From assembly GCA_023091665.1 (NCBI GenBank), contig JALJCQ010000026.1:744001-808000 (forward strand): 64,000 nt of DNA, given 5' to 3'. The notes below the pieces were generated by a model that ran no database searches, had not been told where the DNA came from, and worked only from the letters and a program-made list of their open reading frames with translations. This DNA is from Pythium myriotylum. Lineage: Eukaryota; Oomycota; Peronosporomycetes; Pythiales; Pythiaceae. A program made the position numbers and the translations under genes. Positions 18,986 through 31,230 of this stretch are shown one piece after another (position 1 is the first letter of the stretch; every line of letters begins with the position of its first letter).

Positions 18986-21900
18986 CTCCCCCTCGACTCG
19001 ACTGCGTCTTGGACACCAAGCTTGGTGCGGAGCACGTCGAACTGGACAGTGGGGATCGGCTTGGTCATGATGTCGGCAAGCATGTCTTGGGTCGGGCAAT
19101 ACTGCAGACACACTTGGCCGTCGTCGACCTTCTCACGAACGAAGTGGTAGCGAATGTCGATGTGCATGGTGCGCTTGTGGAACTCGGGGTTCTTGGCCAA
19201 CGCGATCGCACCTTGGTTGTCTTCGTACACCGTGAGCGCTTGGTCACTTGCAACTTCGCCGAGTTCGCACAGGAACGCCTTGAGCCACACGGCTTCTTGG
19301 ATCGCTTCCGATAGAGCCATGTACTCTGCTTCGGTCGAGGAGAGGGCGACAGTTCGCTGCTTCTTGCTGCGCCAGCTGATGCACCCGCCGTTGAGCATGA
19401 ACACGTAGCCGCTGGTGCTTCGACGTGACTCGATGTCGCCAGCCCAGTCGGCGTCGGAGTAGCCGACCAGTCTTCCATCGTTCGATGCCGAGAACTGCAG
19501 GCCGTACGTCGGAGTCGCTTGCAGATACCGGAGCACACGCTTGAGAGCTTGCCAGTGTGTTGGACACGGGTCCGCGGCGAACTGGCTGAGTGTGCCGACT
19601 GCCGCTGCGAGGTCTGGTCGAGTGCCGACCATGAGGTACATGAGTGCGCCGACTGCACTTCGGTACGGCACGTTCTTCATGGTGTCTTCGTGCTTGCAAC
19701 CACCCTCGCACATGGCCTTGGTCAGCTTGAGTCCGGGGTCTTGAGGGGTCCTCACTGGTTTGCAGTCTTGCATGCCGAACTTGGTCAGGATCGACTGCAG
19801 GAACTTGGTCTGCCGCATGGTCACGTCGCCGGACTTGGGGTCTTGATCAACTTCCATGCCGAGGCAGTACTTGAGTTCGCCGAGGTCGGACATCTCGAAG
19901 CGTTCGCTGAGTGCACGCTTGGTCGCCGTGAGCAACTCGAGGCTGTTGCAGGCGAGGATGAGGTCGTCGACGTAGATCACCACGAAGATCATCGCTGAGC
20001 CGCTCCGCTTGACGTACACGCAGTGGTCCATCTCGCACTTGGTGAAGCCGACCTTGCGCATGAAGGCGTCGATGGTCTGGTTCCACATGCGTGGCGACTG
20101 CTTGAGACCGTAGAGCGAGCGCTTGAGCTTGCACACGTAGTCGGGGTGGCGGTGGTCGACGAAGCCTTCGGGCTGCTTCATGTAGATTTCTTCGTCGAGG
20201 TTGCCGTTCAGGAACGCCGTCTTGACATCCATCTGATGGATCATGAGCTTGTGTCGAGCGGCGATGCTGAGGATGGTGCGGATCGACGTGAACTTGGCGA
20301 CGGGTGCGAATGTCTCTTCGAAGTCGATGCCGTACTTCTGCAGGAACCCCTTGGCAACGAGTCGAGCCTTGTACCGTTCGACGAGTCCTTCGGCGGTTTC
20401 CTTGACCTTGAACACCCACTTGCTGGTGATGGCCTTGCGTCCGGCTGGCAAAGGGACTAGGTCCCAGGTCTCGTTCTTCTTGAGCGACTCGAGCTCGGAG
20501 TCGCAGGCTTCCTTCCAGTTGCTGGCGTCGTCGGATTCCATCGCCGACTTGAACGATGTCGGCAACTCTCCCCCTGAATTCACGACGAGAGCAAACTCTT
20601 CGTAATCTTGGTCTTCTCCCCCTTGTTCTTGCACGTCTTCGCCTTCTTCATCTTCATCTTCTACGCCTTCCTCTTCGATCGACGTGAGCAGTGCAGACAG
20701 ATCTTCGAGCGATGTCCTTGAACCTTGCGTGGGTGGTGGAGTCGCACCACTTGTGCGACCAACCCGTCCGTAGCGCTTCTCAACTGGCGGTTCAGCCAGG
20801 TTCTCGAGCGAGTGCGTGCGAGAGTGGCGCTTGGACCCTGGTGCGTAGTCGACATTCGGCTGCTGGGCCGATGCTGGTGCTGCTGGACGCTGCGACCGCT
20901 GGCCCTGTTGCCACTCCGGTCGCTCGTAGCTGCGCTGACTTGGTGCTGGTGAGGCTGGCTGCTCACCCATGTCTTCATCATCTTGGTTGTCGGTTGCTTC
21001 ATCTTGATCTTCATCATCTTCATCGTCGCGGAACTCGACGGACTTGCTCCAGGGTTCTTCGCGCTTGCCGTCGTCGAATGTGTCTTCCATGAACTGCGCG
21101 TCTCGACTGATGACGATCCGGCCGGTTGCGATTTCTTCAAACCGATACGCTTTCTCGTGGTCCGAGTAGCCGAGGAACCGACACAAGATGGCTCGGGCGT
21201 CGAACTTCGACCGCTTCTCCTTGGGCACGTGGACGTACGCATGGCAGCCGAACACCTTGAAGTTGGCGAGCAAGGGCTTCTTCCCGTACCATTCTTCGTA
21301 CGGCGACTTGTACAAGTCTTGAGCGCGGGTCGGAAGTCGGTTGCGAACTTCGACTGCAGTCATGACGGCTTCGCCCCAGTACTCGTCGGACAAGTTGGCA
21401 TGGTGGAGCTTGCAACGACCACACTCACCGATGGTTCGGTTCATGCGCTCCGCCACACCGTTCGACTGAGGCGTGTATGGCGGCGTGACGTCGTGCTCGA
21501 TGCCACGCTTGCGGCAGAACTTGGCAAGTTTGGCCGACTGGTACTCGCCGCCGCCGTCGGTTCGAAGCACCTTGACTCGACGACCGGTTTGGTTCTCGGC
21601 CCAGTTGACGAACCCGACGAACTTGTCGTAGACTTCGTCCTTGGACCGCATCAGGTACAACTTGCACAGTCGAGACTTGTCGTCGGTGAAGGTGGCAAAG
21701 TACTTCATGCCGCCGAAAGTCGGAGTCTTCATGGGGCCGGCCACATCGCTGTACACGACGTCAAGCAGATTCGCAGACCGCTTGGTCGTGCCCGACTGGA
21801 ACTTGACGCGAGTCAGCTTGCCGAGTGCACAGCCTTCACAGACCTCCCACTCCTGCACAGACCCGATATCGAGTCCGTCGGCGAGGTCCTTCTTGACGAT

Positions 21901-22490
21901 GGCTTCGAGACCGCTGAAGCCGATGTGACCGAGTCGGAGGTGCCACAGGTACGACTTGGACATGGCGCGACCTCGTCTTGTACTGGCGGCGTGGGCTGCT
22001 TCAGTCGACACTGGAGACATGTTGAGCTTGAACAGACCCTTGCCGATACGAGTGCCGATGGTCCGCTTGGCGCCCTTGAGAACGACGAAGCAACCGTCCT
22101 TGTCGAACGTCACGGGAGCAACGTCCTCCGTGAATCTTCCGACCGAGAACAGGTTGCGGCTGAGCTTGGGGATATGCCACACGTTGGTGAGCAAACCCTT
22201 CTTGACACCGCTTGGAGTCTTCATCGACATGAGAATGTCTCCCACGCCAACTGCTTGGACCGTGCCATCATCGGCCAGATGCACGTCGACTGGGTCAATC
22301 TTCTTGTAGTTCATCATGAACTGCTTGGTTCGCGACATGTGCTGAGTCGCACCCGAGTCGACCAACCACGCCGTGGATTGACTCGACTTGCCTTGGGTCT
22401 TCCCGACCGAGAACAGGTACTCGCCGGGGTCTTCATCTCGCGCAAGGTTCGCTCGCTGGAACCGTTGCCGAGGGTTGCCGTTGCCGAGGG
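18940..22490 (-). pseudogene. Family B pol, copy B2 (out of frame with gag)
   Basis: Protease, integrase, RT and RNase H are all intact in one frame of about 1180 codons, ending in TGA inside the 3' LTR (18940). It has no start of its own. The frame is entered only after a 16-bp duplication in the Asn-Gly repeat (about 22460-22500) that shifts it against gag. Catalytic sets are as in B3: Asp-Ser-Gly, integrase D-D-E, Tyr-Val-Asp-Asp, Asp-Ala-Asp-Trp. It needs a frameshift to be expressed with Gag. Confidence 0.9.
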
Positions 22491-23317
22491 TTGCCGTTGC
22501 CGTTTCCGTTGCCGTTGCCGCCGGAGTTGCCGTTGCCGTTGCCGTTGTCCTTGACACGCGAGTGGCACTCCGCGGCCCAATGACCGATCTTGCCGCAGTA
22601 GTTGCACGTGCCAGTCTTCTTGACTGCACGGCCCTTGGGCTTCGCGTCACTTGTCATGAACGCTTGGCCAAGCGTGGCTCCGTCGCCACCTTGCTCCTTG
22701 CGCTTCATGTCTTCATGGAGCAGCCGAGACGTCACGAGTTCCCACGTGAGCGCGTCGACACGCGACTCCAACGCCGTGATGAGGAACTGGTACGACTCGC
22801 TGAGACTGCCGAGAAGCGTGATCACCAAGTCGTCTTCGCTGACCGGAGCGCCGACTGCGTCGAGTTGCTCCGCCAGGGTCTTGAGCTTGTTGATGTGCGT
22901 GAGCACATCGTCACCTTCTTCCATCATGGTCGTGAAGAAACGACGACGAAGAAAGAGCTTGTTGGCGAGGCTCTCCTTCTCGAAGTGTTCTTCCAGTCTT
23001 GCATCTTGCGCACCACTCGCCGACCGAACCAGCGGGAGCTGCGAGTCTTCCATCGCGAGACAGATCATCGCGAGCGCCTTGCGAGACTTCTTCTTGAAGA
23101 GGGCTCGGTCCGCGTCGGTCTGGCACTGCTCGAGTTTGACCTCTCCACAGACAACTTCCCAGACGTCGCGTTCTTCGAGCACCATCTGCATCTTGAACTT
23201 CCATGTGTGGAAGTTGGTTCCGTCGAACTTGTTGATGCGAGCTGGGGTGGTCGAATCCATGGCGAAGGCTGGGGAGGCGAAGTCGGTGGAGGCAGAGTCG
23301 GCTGGGCTTGGGCTCAT
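22433..23317 (-). pseudogene. Family B gag, copy B2
   Basis: Starts at the ATG in the primer site (23317). It contains the UBN2-type gag, the CCHC knuckle and the Asn-Gly repeat, then ends in TGA at 22433 in the shifted frame. It carries a 6-bp in-frame deletion near 23001 that removes Trp-Ser from the Asp-Ala-Trp-Ser-Arg-Leu-Glu motif kept in other copies. Reading frames extending into the LTR begin with TTG, so I use the ATG. Confidence 0.88.
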
Positions 23318-23321
23318 AACC

Positions 23322-23669
23322 TGTTGGAAGGTCGCTTGGTTGGTGGGATGCAAAATGCAAAGTGAATTGATCGGGACTTAGTTCGCTGCTGCTACCTCTA
23401 AGCCGTCTGTGTGTGTCCTACCTATCGTAAACATATGCAAACATAAACTGACTTCGTGGATACTTCAACGAAGTCGATGGGTGGCACTGGATTCAAACCA
23501 GAACCAGACGGAGAATCTTCCACATGTCGAATCTTCCACATGTCGAATCTTCCACATGTCGAATCTTCCACGGAGAATCTTCTGCAGGAGAATCTTCTAC
23601 AGCCGAGCTTCAACTGCCGAGCTTCAACTGGAATGATGACGCTGGGTTCGAGGCGCATCATCTTCAACA
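23322..23669 (-). repeat. Family B LTR, short form, 5' LTR of B2
   Basis: 348 bp, three 16-bp units, followed on the right by the A LTR tail (TTCTC...). Confidence 0.93.
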
Positions 23670-23697
23670 TTCTCGACTTCGTGACCTTTAATAGGTT

Positions 23698-25269
23698 ATG
23701 AGCCCAAGTACCATGACGGACAAGACAAAGACTCTCGTTGACAAGTTCCGTGGCGACAACTACGCTTCGTGGGCACGCTACATGCGAGGCGTGTTCCTAA
23801 CCAAGTCGGTGTGGAATGTCGTGAACATCAACGAGACGCCGACGTTCTCGGACCCGCGGATCAAGGACGAGTACATCAGGACCAACAACATCGCGTTCGG
23901 CCTGATGCTCCTCCATATCGACGCGGAGTACCACCACATCGTCGACGACTGTGAAGAAGCTCATGTGGCATGGAAGCGACTCCGTTCGTTGTACGAAGGG
24001 TCGCAGAAGGCGGGTCGAATCTACTTGAAGCGTCAGCTCTTTAGTATGGAGATGAAGGAAGGCGCGAATGTGTTGCATCACTGCAACGAGATCCTCAACA
24101 TCCACGCCAAGCTTGTGGCCATCGGCGCGAAGATGGAGGACGAAGATGTGGCAATTTGTCTGCTGCGCAGTTTGCCTAAGAGCTATGAGAACGTGGTTCT
24201 GCACATCGAGATGAGCAATGCCGACTTGAGAACTAAAGAAGTGATCAAGGCTCTCACGAACGAGCACGTGAAGCGTGCCGGCGAGATGAAGACTGCAGCC
24301 ACCAAGCTCGACGACCAAGCCAAGGCGTTTGTGTCGGAGCAAGATACTCGTGTATGCTCGCACTGCGGCAAGACTGGTCACTTAGTTGACCGTTGTTGGG
24401 CCAAGAACAAGCAAGAAGGTCGCAAATTCGGCGGTGGTCGCTTTGGCGGAAAACGCGCGAACCACGTACAACGCGACTATGAAGAAGACGATGACGCCAT
24501 CGCCTTCGCTGTATCAATGGAGGCCAGTATAGCGCCGGACACTTCCATGATTGGGAAGTGGGCGATTGACAGTGGTGCCACGCACCATGTCTGTAACGAC
24601 CGCTCGATGTTTGCCAGTTTGGCTGAGGGCGACCACGGTGAACTTGTGGTCGCGGAAGGAACGAAGACCAAGATCCTCGGCGTTGGCACAGTGCACGAGC
24701 GCGCTATCATTCACGGCGGACAAGTTCGTGACCTCGAACTCCGCGACGTATTATACGTACCAGGAATCAAGAAGAATCTGCTTTCAATCCCGCAGATCAA
24801 CAAGTCAGGCAAGTTTCGCGTTGTCTTCGAAGGGCCTGCAATGAGCGTACTCGACAAAAGGTCGCGGAAGGTCGTCGCGACTGCTCAACTTGCGTTCGGG
24901 TTGTTTTGGCTCCGCTCATTCCCGCGCGCCACTTCGCCTTCAGCTTTGACAATCTCGGCGGACCGCGCAATCTCGATCCTGCACGAGCGCATGGGTCATG
25001 CATCGACTCCGTTGTTGCGCTTGTTGCTCGACAAGTCAATGGTGAAGGACGCGGATCTGCCTACGAGCACCAAAGCTACACCGATGTGCCAAGGGTGCCA
25101 GCAAGGCAAAATGGTCCAGAAGCCATTCAAGTCCAACACCGAGAAGCGCAAGTTTCAACCGTTCGAACTCATCCATCTCGACCTTTGTGGCCCGATGGAG
25201 GTCGACAGCATCGGCGGCAGCAAGTTGTTGGAAGGTCGCTTGGTTGGTGGGATGCAAAATGCAAAGTGA
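23698..25269 (+). pseudogene. Chimeric A Gag-protease ORF, unit A3 (523 aa)
   Basis: Codons 1-509 are A gag, CCHC knuckle, protease and GAG-pre-integrase up to the first integrase strand (Gly-Gly-Ser-Lys). The last 14 come from a B LTR read in antisense, ending in TGA. The A fragment spans 23670-25225. It has the silent variants gatactcg and gtatca, shared with the unit at 29355, that separate it from array units. Confidence 0.93.
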
Positions 25270-25573
25270 ATTGATCGGGACTTAGTTCGCTGCTGCTACC
25301 TCTAAGCCGTCTGTGTGTGTCCTACCTATCGTAAACATATGCAAACATAAACTGACTTCGTGGATACTTCAACGAAGTCGATGGGTGGCACTGGATTCAA
25401 ACCAGAACCAGACGGAGAATCTTCCACATGTCGAATCTTCCACATGTCGAATCTTCCACATGTCGAATCTTCCACGGAGAATCTTCTGCAGGAGAATCTT
25501 CTACAGCCGAGCTTCAACTGCCGAGCTTCAACTGGAATGATGACGCTGGGTTCGAGGCGCATCATCTTCAACA
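25226..25573 (-). repeat. Family B LTR, short form
   Basis: 348 bp. Left flank CAAGT (A integrase), right flank TTCTC (A LTR tail). Confidence 0.93.
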
Positions 25574-28500
25574 TTCTCGACTTCGTGACCTTTAATAGGT
25601 TATGAGCCCAAGTACCATGACGGACAAGACAAAGACTCTCGTTGACAAGTTCCGTGGCGACAACTACGCTTCGTGGGCACGCTACATGCGAGGCGTGTTC
25701 CTAACCAAGTCGGTGTGGAATGTCGTGAACATCAACGAGACGCCGACGTTCTCGGACCCGCGGATCAAGGACGAGTACATCAGGACCAACAACATCGCGT
25801 TCGGCCTGATGCTCCTCCATATCGACGCGGAGTACCACCACATCGTCGACGACTGTGAAGAAGCTCATGTGGCATGGAAGCGACTCCGTTCGTTGTACGA
25901 AGGGTCGCAGAAGGCGGGTCGAATCTACTTGAAGCGTCAGCTCTTTAGTATGGAGATGAAGGAAGGCGCGAATGTGTTGCATCACTGCAACGAGATCCTC
26001 AACATCCACGCCAAGCTTGTGGCCATCGGCGCGAAGATGGAGGACGAAGATGTGGCAATTTGTCTGCTGCGCAGTTTGCCTAAGAGCTATGAGAACGTGG
26101 TTCTGCACATCGAGATGAGCAATGCCGACTTGAGAACTAAAGAAGTGATCAAGGCTCTCACGAACGAGCACGTGAAGCGTGCCGGCGAGATGAAGACTGC
26201 AGCCACCAAGCTCGACGACCAAGCCAAGGCGTTTGTGTCGGAGCAAGATACCCGTGTATGCTCGCACTGCGGCAAGACTGGTCACTTAGTTGACCGTTGT
26301 TGGGCCAAGAACAAGCAAGAAGGTCGCAAATTCGGCGGTGGTCGCTTTGGCGGAAAACGCGCGAACCACGTACAACGCGACTATGAAGAAGACGATGACG
26401 CCATCGCCTTCGCTGTGTCAATGGAGGCCAGTATAGCGCCGGACACTTCCATGATTGGGAAGTGGGCGATTGACAGTGGTGCCACGCACCATGTCTGTAA
26501 CGACCGCTCGATGTTTGCCAGTTTGGCTGAGGGCGACCACGGTGAACTTGTGGTCGCGGAAGGAACGAAGACCAAGATCCTCGGCGTTGGCACAGTGCAC
26601 GAGCGCGCTATCATTCACGGCGGACAAGTTCGTGACCTCGAACTCCGCGACGTATTATACGTACCAGGAATCAAGAAGAATCTGCTTTCAATCCCGCAGA
26701 TCAACAAGTCAGGCAAGTTTCGCGTTGTCTTCGAAGGGCCTGCAATGAGCGTACTCGACAGAAGGTCGCGGAAGGTCGTCGCGACTGCTCAACTTGCGTT
26801 CGGGTTGTTTTGGCTCCGCTCATTCCCGCGCGCCACTTCGCCTTCAGCTTTGACAATCTCGGCGGACCGCGCAATCTCGATCCTGCACGAGCGCATGGGT
26901 CATGCATCGACTCCGTTGTTGCGCTTGTTGCTCGACAAGTCAATGGTGAAGGACGCGGATCTGCCTACGAGCACCAAAGCTACACCGATGTGCCAAGGGT
27001 GCCAGCAAGGCAAAATGGTCCAGAAGCCATTCAAGTCCAACACCGAGAAGCGCAAGTTTCAACCGTTCGAACTCATCCATCTCGACCTTTGTGGCCCGAT
27101 GGAGGTCGACAGCATCGGCGGCAGCAAGTATTTGCTCCTGATCGTGGACGAATCCAGTGGTTTGATGCACGGTTCATGCATTGCGTCCAAGTCAGACTGC
27201 AGTGCACTGATCATCAAATTCATCAAGCAAGTCAGCAACCAGTTTGATCGCCGTGTCAAGTTTGTACGTCACGACGGAGCCAAGGAATTTGCTACGAGTG
27301 CAATCAAGGCGTTCTATGCTGACCAAGGCATCGAGCAGCAAGTCACTGTGCCATACGCGCACCAAACCAACAGTACGGCCGAGCGCAACATCCGAAGTAT
27401 CGTCACGATGGGTCGCAGCATGCTCCATCATGCTGGTTTGGACAAAATCTTCTGGGCAGAAGCAGCAATGACCGCGATCTACATCAAGAATCGCTTGCCA
27501 TCACCGAAGTCCAACGACAAGACACCGTATGAACTGGTCTACGGTAAGAAACCTAGCATCAAGCACATGCGCGTCTTCGGCTGTCTCGCGTTCGTACTCA
27601 CACCAAGTGAGATGCGCAAGAAATGGGATGCCAAGTCTCGCCCTGGCCTATTCGTCGGTTATCAAGAGTCATCAAAAGCGTATCGGATCTTCGACATTGA
27701 AGCTAACACTCAGTCGCGACGTCAATTTCGACGAGACCAAGCCCGGCGGCTGGTACCTCGAAAACACTACATCAGGCATGGACGACTTGCTGGAACGACT
27801 CGATGACATCGACAACGAAGGTGGTCTCAACTTGGCCAATTTCAAGTACAGTGGCAAACGCCGCTCAGGTGCCCCACAACCAGTTGACCCAATGCAATCC
27901 GACGCAGACGATGAAGCAAGCGGTTCGGAAAGTGTTCGAAGATCAACCCGACGACGAATGTCCCCAGTCGAGTGGTGGCGTGCAAGTGCGAACCTGACAG
28001 AGACCAGCGATTTCACTGAACCAAGCACGTATGAAGAGGCCGTCAGTGGCCCAGATCAAGAACACTGGAAGCGTGCGATTACCGCCGAGTTACGATCTAT
28101 GCAAGAACGAGAAGTGTTCTCACCAGCCAAGCTTCCAAACGGCGAACGAGCGATCGACGCCAAGTGGGTGTTCAAGATCAAAAGACGTGCCGATGGTTCG
28201 ATCGACAAGTACAAGGCTCGACTTGTGGCTCGAGGATTCAAGCAGAAGTACGGTATCGACTACACCGAGACGTTTGCACCAGTATTCAAGTACACGACTC
28301 TTCGCATGATGATTGCACTAGCAAAGTCATTCGGTTGGCCTGTTGAGCAACTCGACGTCGTAACTGCTTTCCTTTATGGCGTGATGAAGGAACAAGTATT
28401 CATCCGGACTCCCGAAGGCATGGAACTCGAGCGAGGCTACGACTGTCTCAAGCTACTCAAGTCCATCTACGGACTAAAACAGGCGTCTCGGGTCTGGAAC

Positions 28501-28656
28501 GAAACCTTCGACGAGTACGTACGATCGATCGGCTTCAACGCATCCAAGTCCGATCCGTGTCTGTACATCAAGTGTATCGATGGCCAGTGTGTGCTCCTAC
28601 TCGTCTACGTTGACGATGTGATCATTACTGGAAGTTCGCCTGACCTGATCACGGAC
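25574..28656 (+). pseudogene. Family A fragment A4 with an 8-bp frameshift deletion
   Basis: A LTR tail, primer site and Gag-Pol from ATG 25602 to the CGGAC site in RT. At about 27707-27711 twelve bases of the intact A (between Ala-Asn and Ser-Arg-Asp) are replaced by four, so the frame shifts after integrase and ends at 27806. The RT part continues in another frame to 28656 and into the next LTR (stop at 28716). It also has Lys-to-Arg in the Leu-Asp-Lys-Arg-Ser motif near 26760. Confidence 0.93.
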
Positions 28657-28953
28657 TGTTGGAAGGTCGCTTGGTTGGTGGGATGCAAAATGCAAAGTGA
28701 ATTGATCGGGACTTAGTTCGCTGCTGCTACCTCTAAGCCGTCTGTGTGTGTCCTACGCTACCGTAATCAAATGTATGTCCTACCTATCGTAAACATATGC
28801 AAACATAAACTGACTTCGTGGATACTTCAACGAAGTCGATGGGTGGCACTGGGTTCAAACCAGAACCAGACGGAGAATCTTCCACATGTCGAATCTTCCA
28901 CATGTCGAATCTTCCACGGAGAATCTTCTGCAGGAGAATCTTCTACAGCCGAG
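28657..28953 (-). repeat. Truncated family B LTR (297 bp)
   Basis: Long-form LTR with two 16-bp units, ending at CCGAG (28949-28953) where another B LTR starts. It is the left part of a host LTR whose remaining 62 bp are not found at this locus. Confidence 0.93.
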
Positions 28954-29326
28954 TGTTGGAAGGTCGCTTGGTTGGTGGGATGCAAAATGCAAAGTAAATT
29001 GATCGGGACTTAGTTCGCTACTGCTACCTCTAAGCCGTCTGTGTGTCCTACGCTACCATAATCAAATGTATGTCCTACCTATCGTAAACATATGCAAACA
29101 TAAACTGACTTCGTGGATACTTCAACGAAGTCGATGGGTGGCACTGGATTCAAACCAGAACCAGACGGAGAATCTTCCACATGTCGAATCTTCCACATGT
29201 CGAATCTTCCACATGTCGAATCTTCCACGGAGAATCTTCTGCAGGAGAATCTTCTACAGCCGAGCTTCAACTGCCGAGCTTCAACTGGAATGATGACGCT
29301 GGGTTCGAGGCGCATCATCTTCAACA
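28954..29326 (-). repeat. Family B LTR (373 bp) nested at CCGAG
   Basis: Long form with GTGTGTCC shortened by 2 bp and three 16-bp units. Left flank CCGAG, right flank TTCTC. Its initiator reads TTTACTTT on the sense strand instead of TTCACTTT. Confidence 0.93.
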
Positions 29327-29354
29327 TTCTCGACTTCGTGACCTTTAATAGGTT

Positions 29355-30926
29355 ATGAGCCCAAGTACCATGACGGACAAGACAAAGACTCTCGTTGACA
29401 AGTTCCGTGGCGACAACTACGCTTCGTGGGCACGCTACATGCGAGGCGTGTTCCTAACCAAGTCGGTGTGGAATGTCGTGAACATCAACGAGACGCCGAC
29501 GTTCTCGGACCCGCGGATCAAGGACGAGTACATCAGGACCAACAACATCGCGTTCGGCCTGATGCTCCTCCATATCGACGCGGAGTACCACCACATCGTC
29601 GACGACTGTGAAGAAGCTCATGTGGCATGGAAGCGACTCCGTTCGTTGTACGAAGGGTCGCAGAAGGCGGGTCGAATCTACTTGAAGCGTCAGCTCTTTA
29701 GTATGGAGATGAAGGAAGGCGCGAATGTGTTGCATCACTGCAACGAGATCCTCAACATCCACGCCAAGCTTGTGGCCATCGGCGCGAAGATGGAGGACGA
29801 AGATGTGGCAATTTGTCTGCTGCGCAGTTTGCCTAAGAGCTATGAGAACGTGGTTCTGCACATCGAGATGAGCAATGCCGACTTGAGAACTAAAGAAGTG
29901 ATCAAGGCTCTCACGAACGAGCACGTGAAGCGTGCCGGCGAGATGAAGACTGCAGCCACCAAGCTCGACGACCAAGCCAAGGCGTTTGTGTCGGAGCAAG
30001 ATACTCGTGTATGCTCGCACTGCGGCAAGACTGGTCACTTAGTTGACCGTTGTTGGGCCAAGAACAAGCAAGAAGGTCGCAAATTCGGCGGTGGTCGCTT
30101 TGGCGGAAAACGCGCGAACCACGTACAACGCGACTATGAAGAAGACGATGACGCCATCGCCTTCGCTGTATCAATGGAGGCCAGTATAGCGCCGGACACT
30201 TCCATGATTGGGAAGTGGGCGATTGACAGTGGTGCCACGCACCATGTCTGTAACGACCGCTCGATGTTTGCCAGTTTGGCTGAGGGCGACCACGGTGAAC
30301 TTGTGGTCGCGGAAGGAACGAAGACCAAGATCCTCGGCGTTGGCACAGTGCACGAGCGCGCTATCATTCACGGCGGACAAGTTCGTGACCTCGAACTCCG
30401 CGACGTATTATACGTACCAGGAATCAAGAAGAATCTGCTTTCAATCCCGCAGATCAACAAGTCAGGCAAGTTTCGCGTTGTCTTCGAAGGGCCTGCAATG
30501 AGCGTACTCGACAAAAGGTCGCGGAAGGTCGTCGCGACTGCTCAACTTGCGTTCGGGTTGTTTTGGCTCCGCTCATTCCCGCGCGCCACTTCGCCTTCAG
30601 CTTTGACAATCTCGGCGGACCGCGCAATCTCGATCCTGCACGAGCGCATGGGTCATGCATCGACTCCGTTGTTGCGCTTGTTGCTCGACAAGTCAATGGT
30701 GAAGGACGCGGATCTGCCTACGAGCACCAAAGCTACACCGATGTGCCAAGGGTGCCAGCAAGGCAAAATGGTCCAGAAGCCATTCAAGTCCAACACCGAG
30801 AAGCGCAAGTTTCAACCGTTCGAACTCATCCATCTCGACCTTTGTGGCCCGATGGAGGTCGACAGCATCGGCGGCAGCAAGTTGTTGGAAGGTCGCTTGG
30901 TTGGTGGGATGCAAAATGCAAAGTGA
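29355..30926 (+). pseudogene. Chimeric A Gag-protease ORF, unit A5 (523 aa)
   Basis: Duplicate of the 23698 unit, with the same silent variants and the same junction after Gly-Gly-Ser-Lys. The A fragment spans 29327-30882. Confidence 0.93.
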
Positions 30927-31230
30927 ATTGATCGGGACTTAGTTCGCTGCTGCTACCTCTAAGCCGTCTGTGTGTGTCCTACCTATCGTAAACATATGCA
31001 AACATAAACTGACTTCGTGGATACTTCAACGAAGTCGATGGGTGGCACTGGATTCAAACCAGAACCAGACGGAGAATCTTCCACATGTCGAATCTTCCAC
31101 ATGTCGAATCTTCCACATGTCGAATCTTCCACGGAGAATCTTCTGCAGGAGAATCTTCTACAGCCGAGCTTCAACTGCCGAGCTTCAACTGGAATGATGA
31201 CGCTGGGTTCGAGGCGCATCATCTTCAACA
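30883..31230 (-). repeat. Family B LTR, short form
   Basis: 348 bp, flanks CAAGT and TTCTC, the counterpart of 25226-25573. Confidence 0.93.

Larger units (their letters stand above)
18611..23669 (-). mobile_element. Family B copia element B2, both LTRs present
   Basis: 3' LTR 18611-18985 (375 bp, long form) and 5' LTR 23322-23669 (348 bp, short form). The two LTRs differ by a 27-bp segment and the flanks differ (CGGAC left, TTCTC right). The element therefore has ends from two different insertions. Internal 18986-23321. Confidence 0.93.
23670..29326 (+). repeat. First copy of a 5657-bp higher-order repeat
   Basis: Contains A3, B LTR, A4, truncated B LTR, B LTR. Every landmark recurs 5657 bp later: start codons 23698/29355 and 25602/31259, LTR starts 28657/34314 and 28954/34611. 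Both copies share the private 8-bp deletion and the Lys-to-Arg change in the second A piece. Confidence 0.92.
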
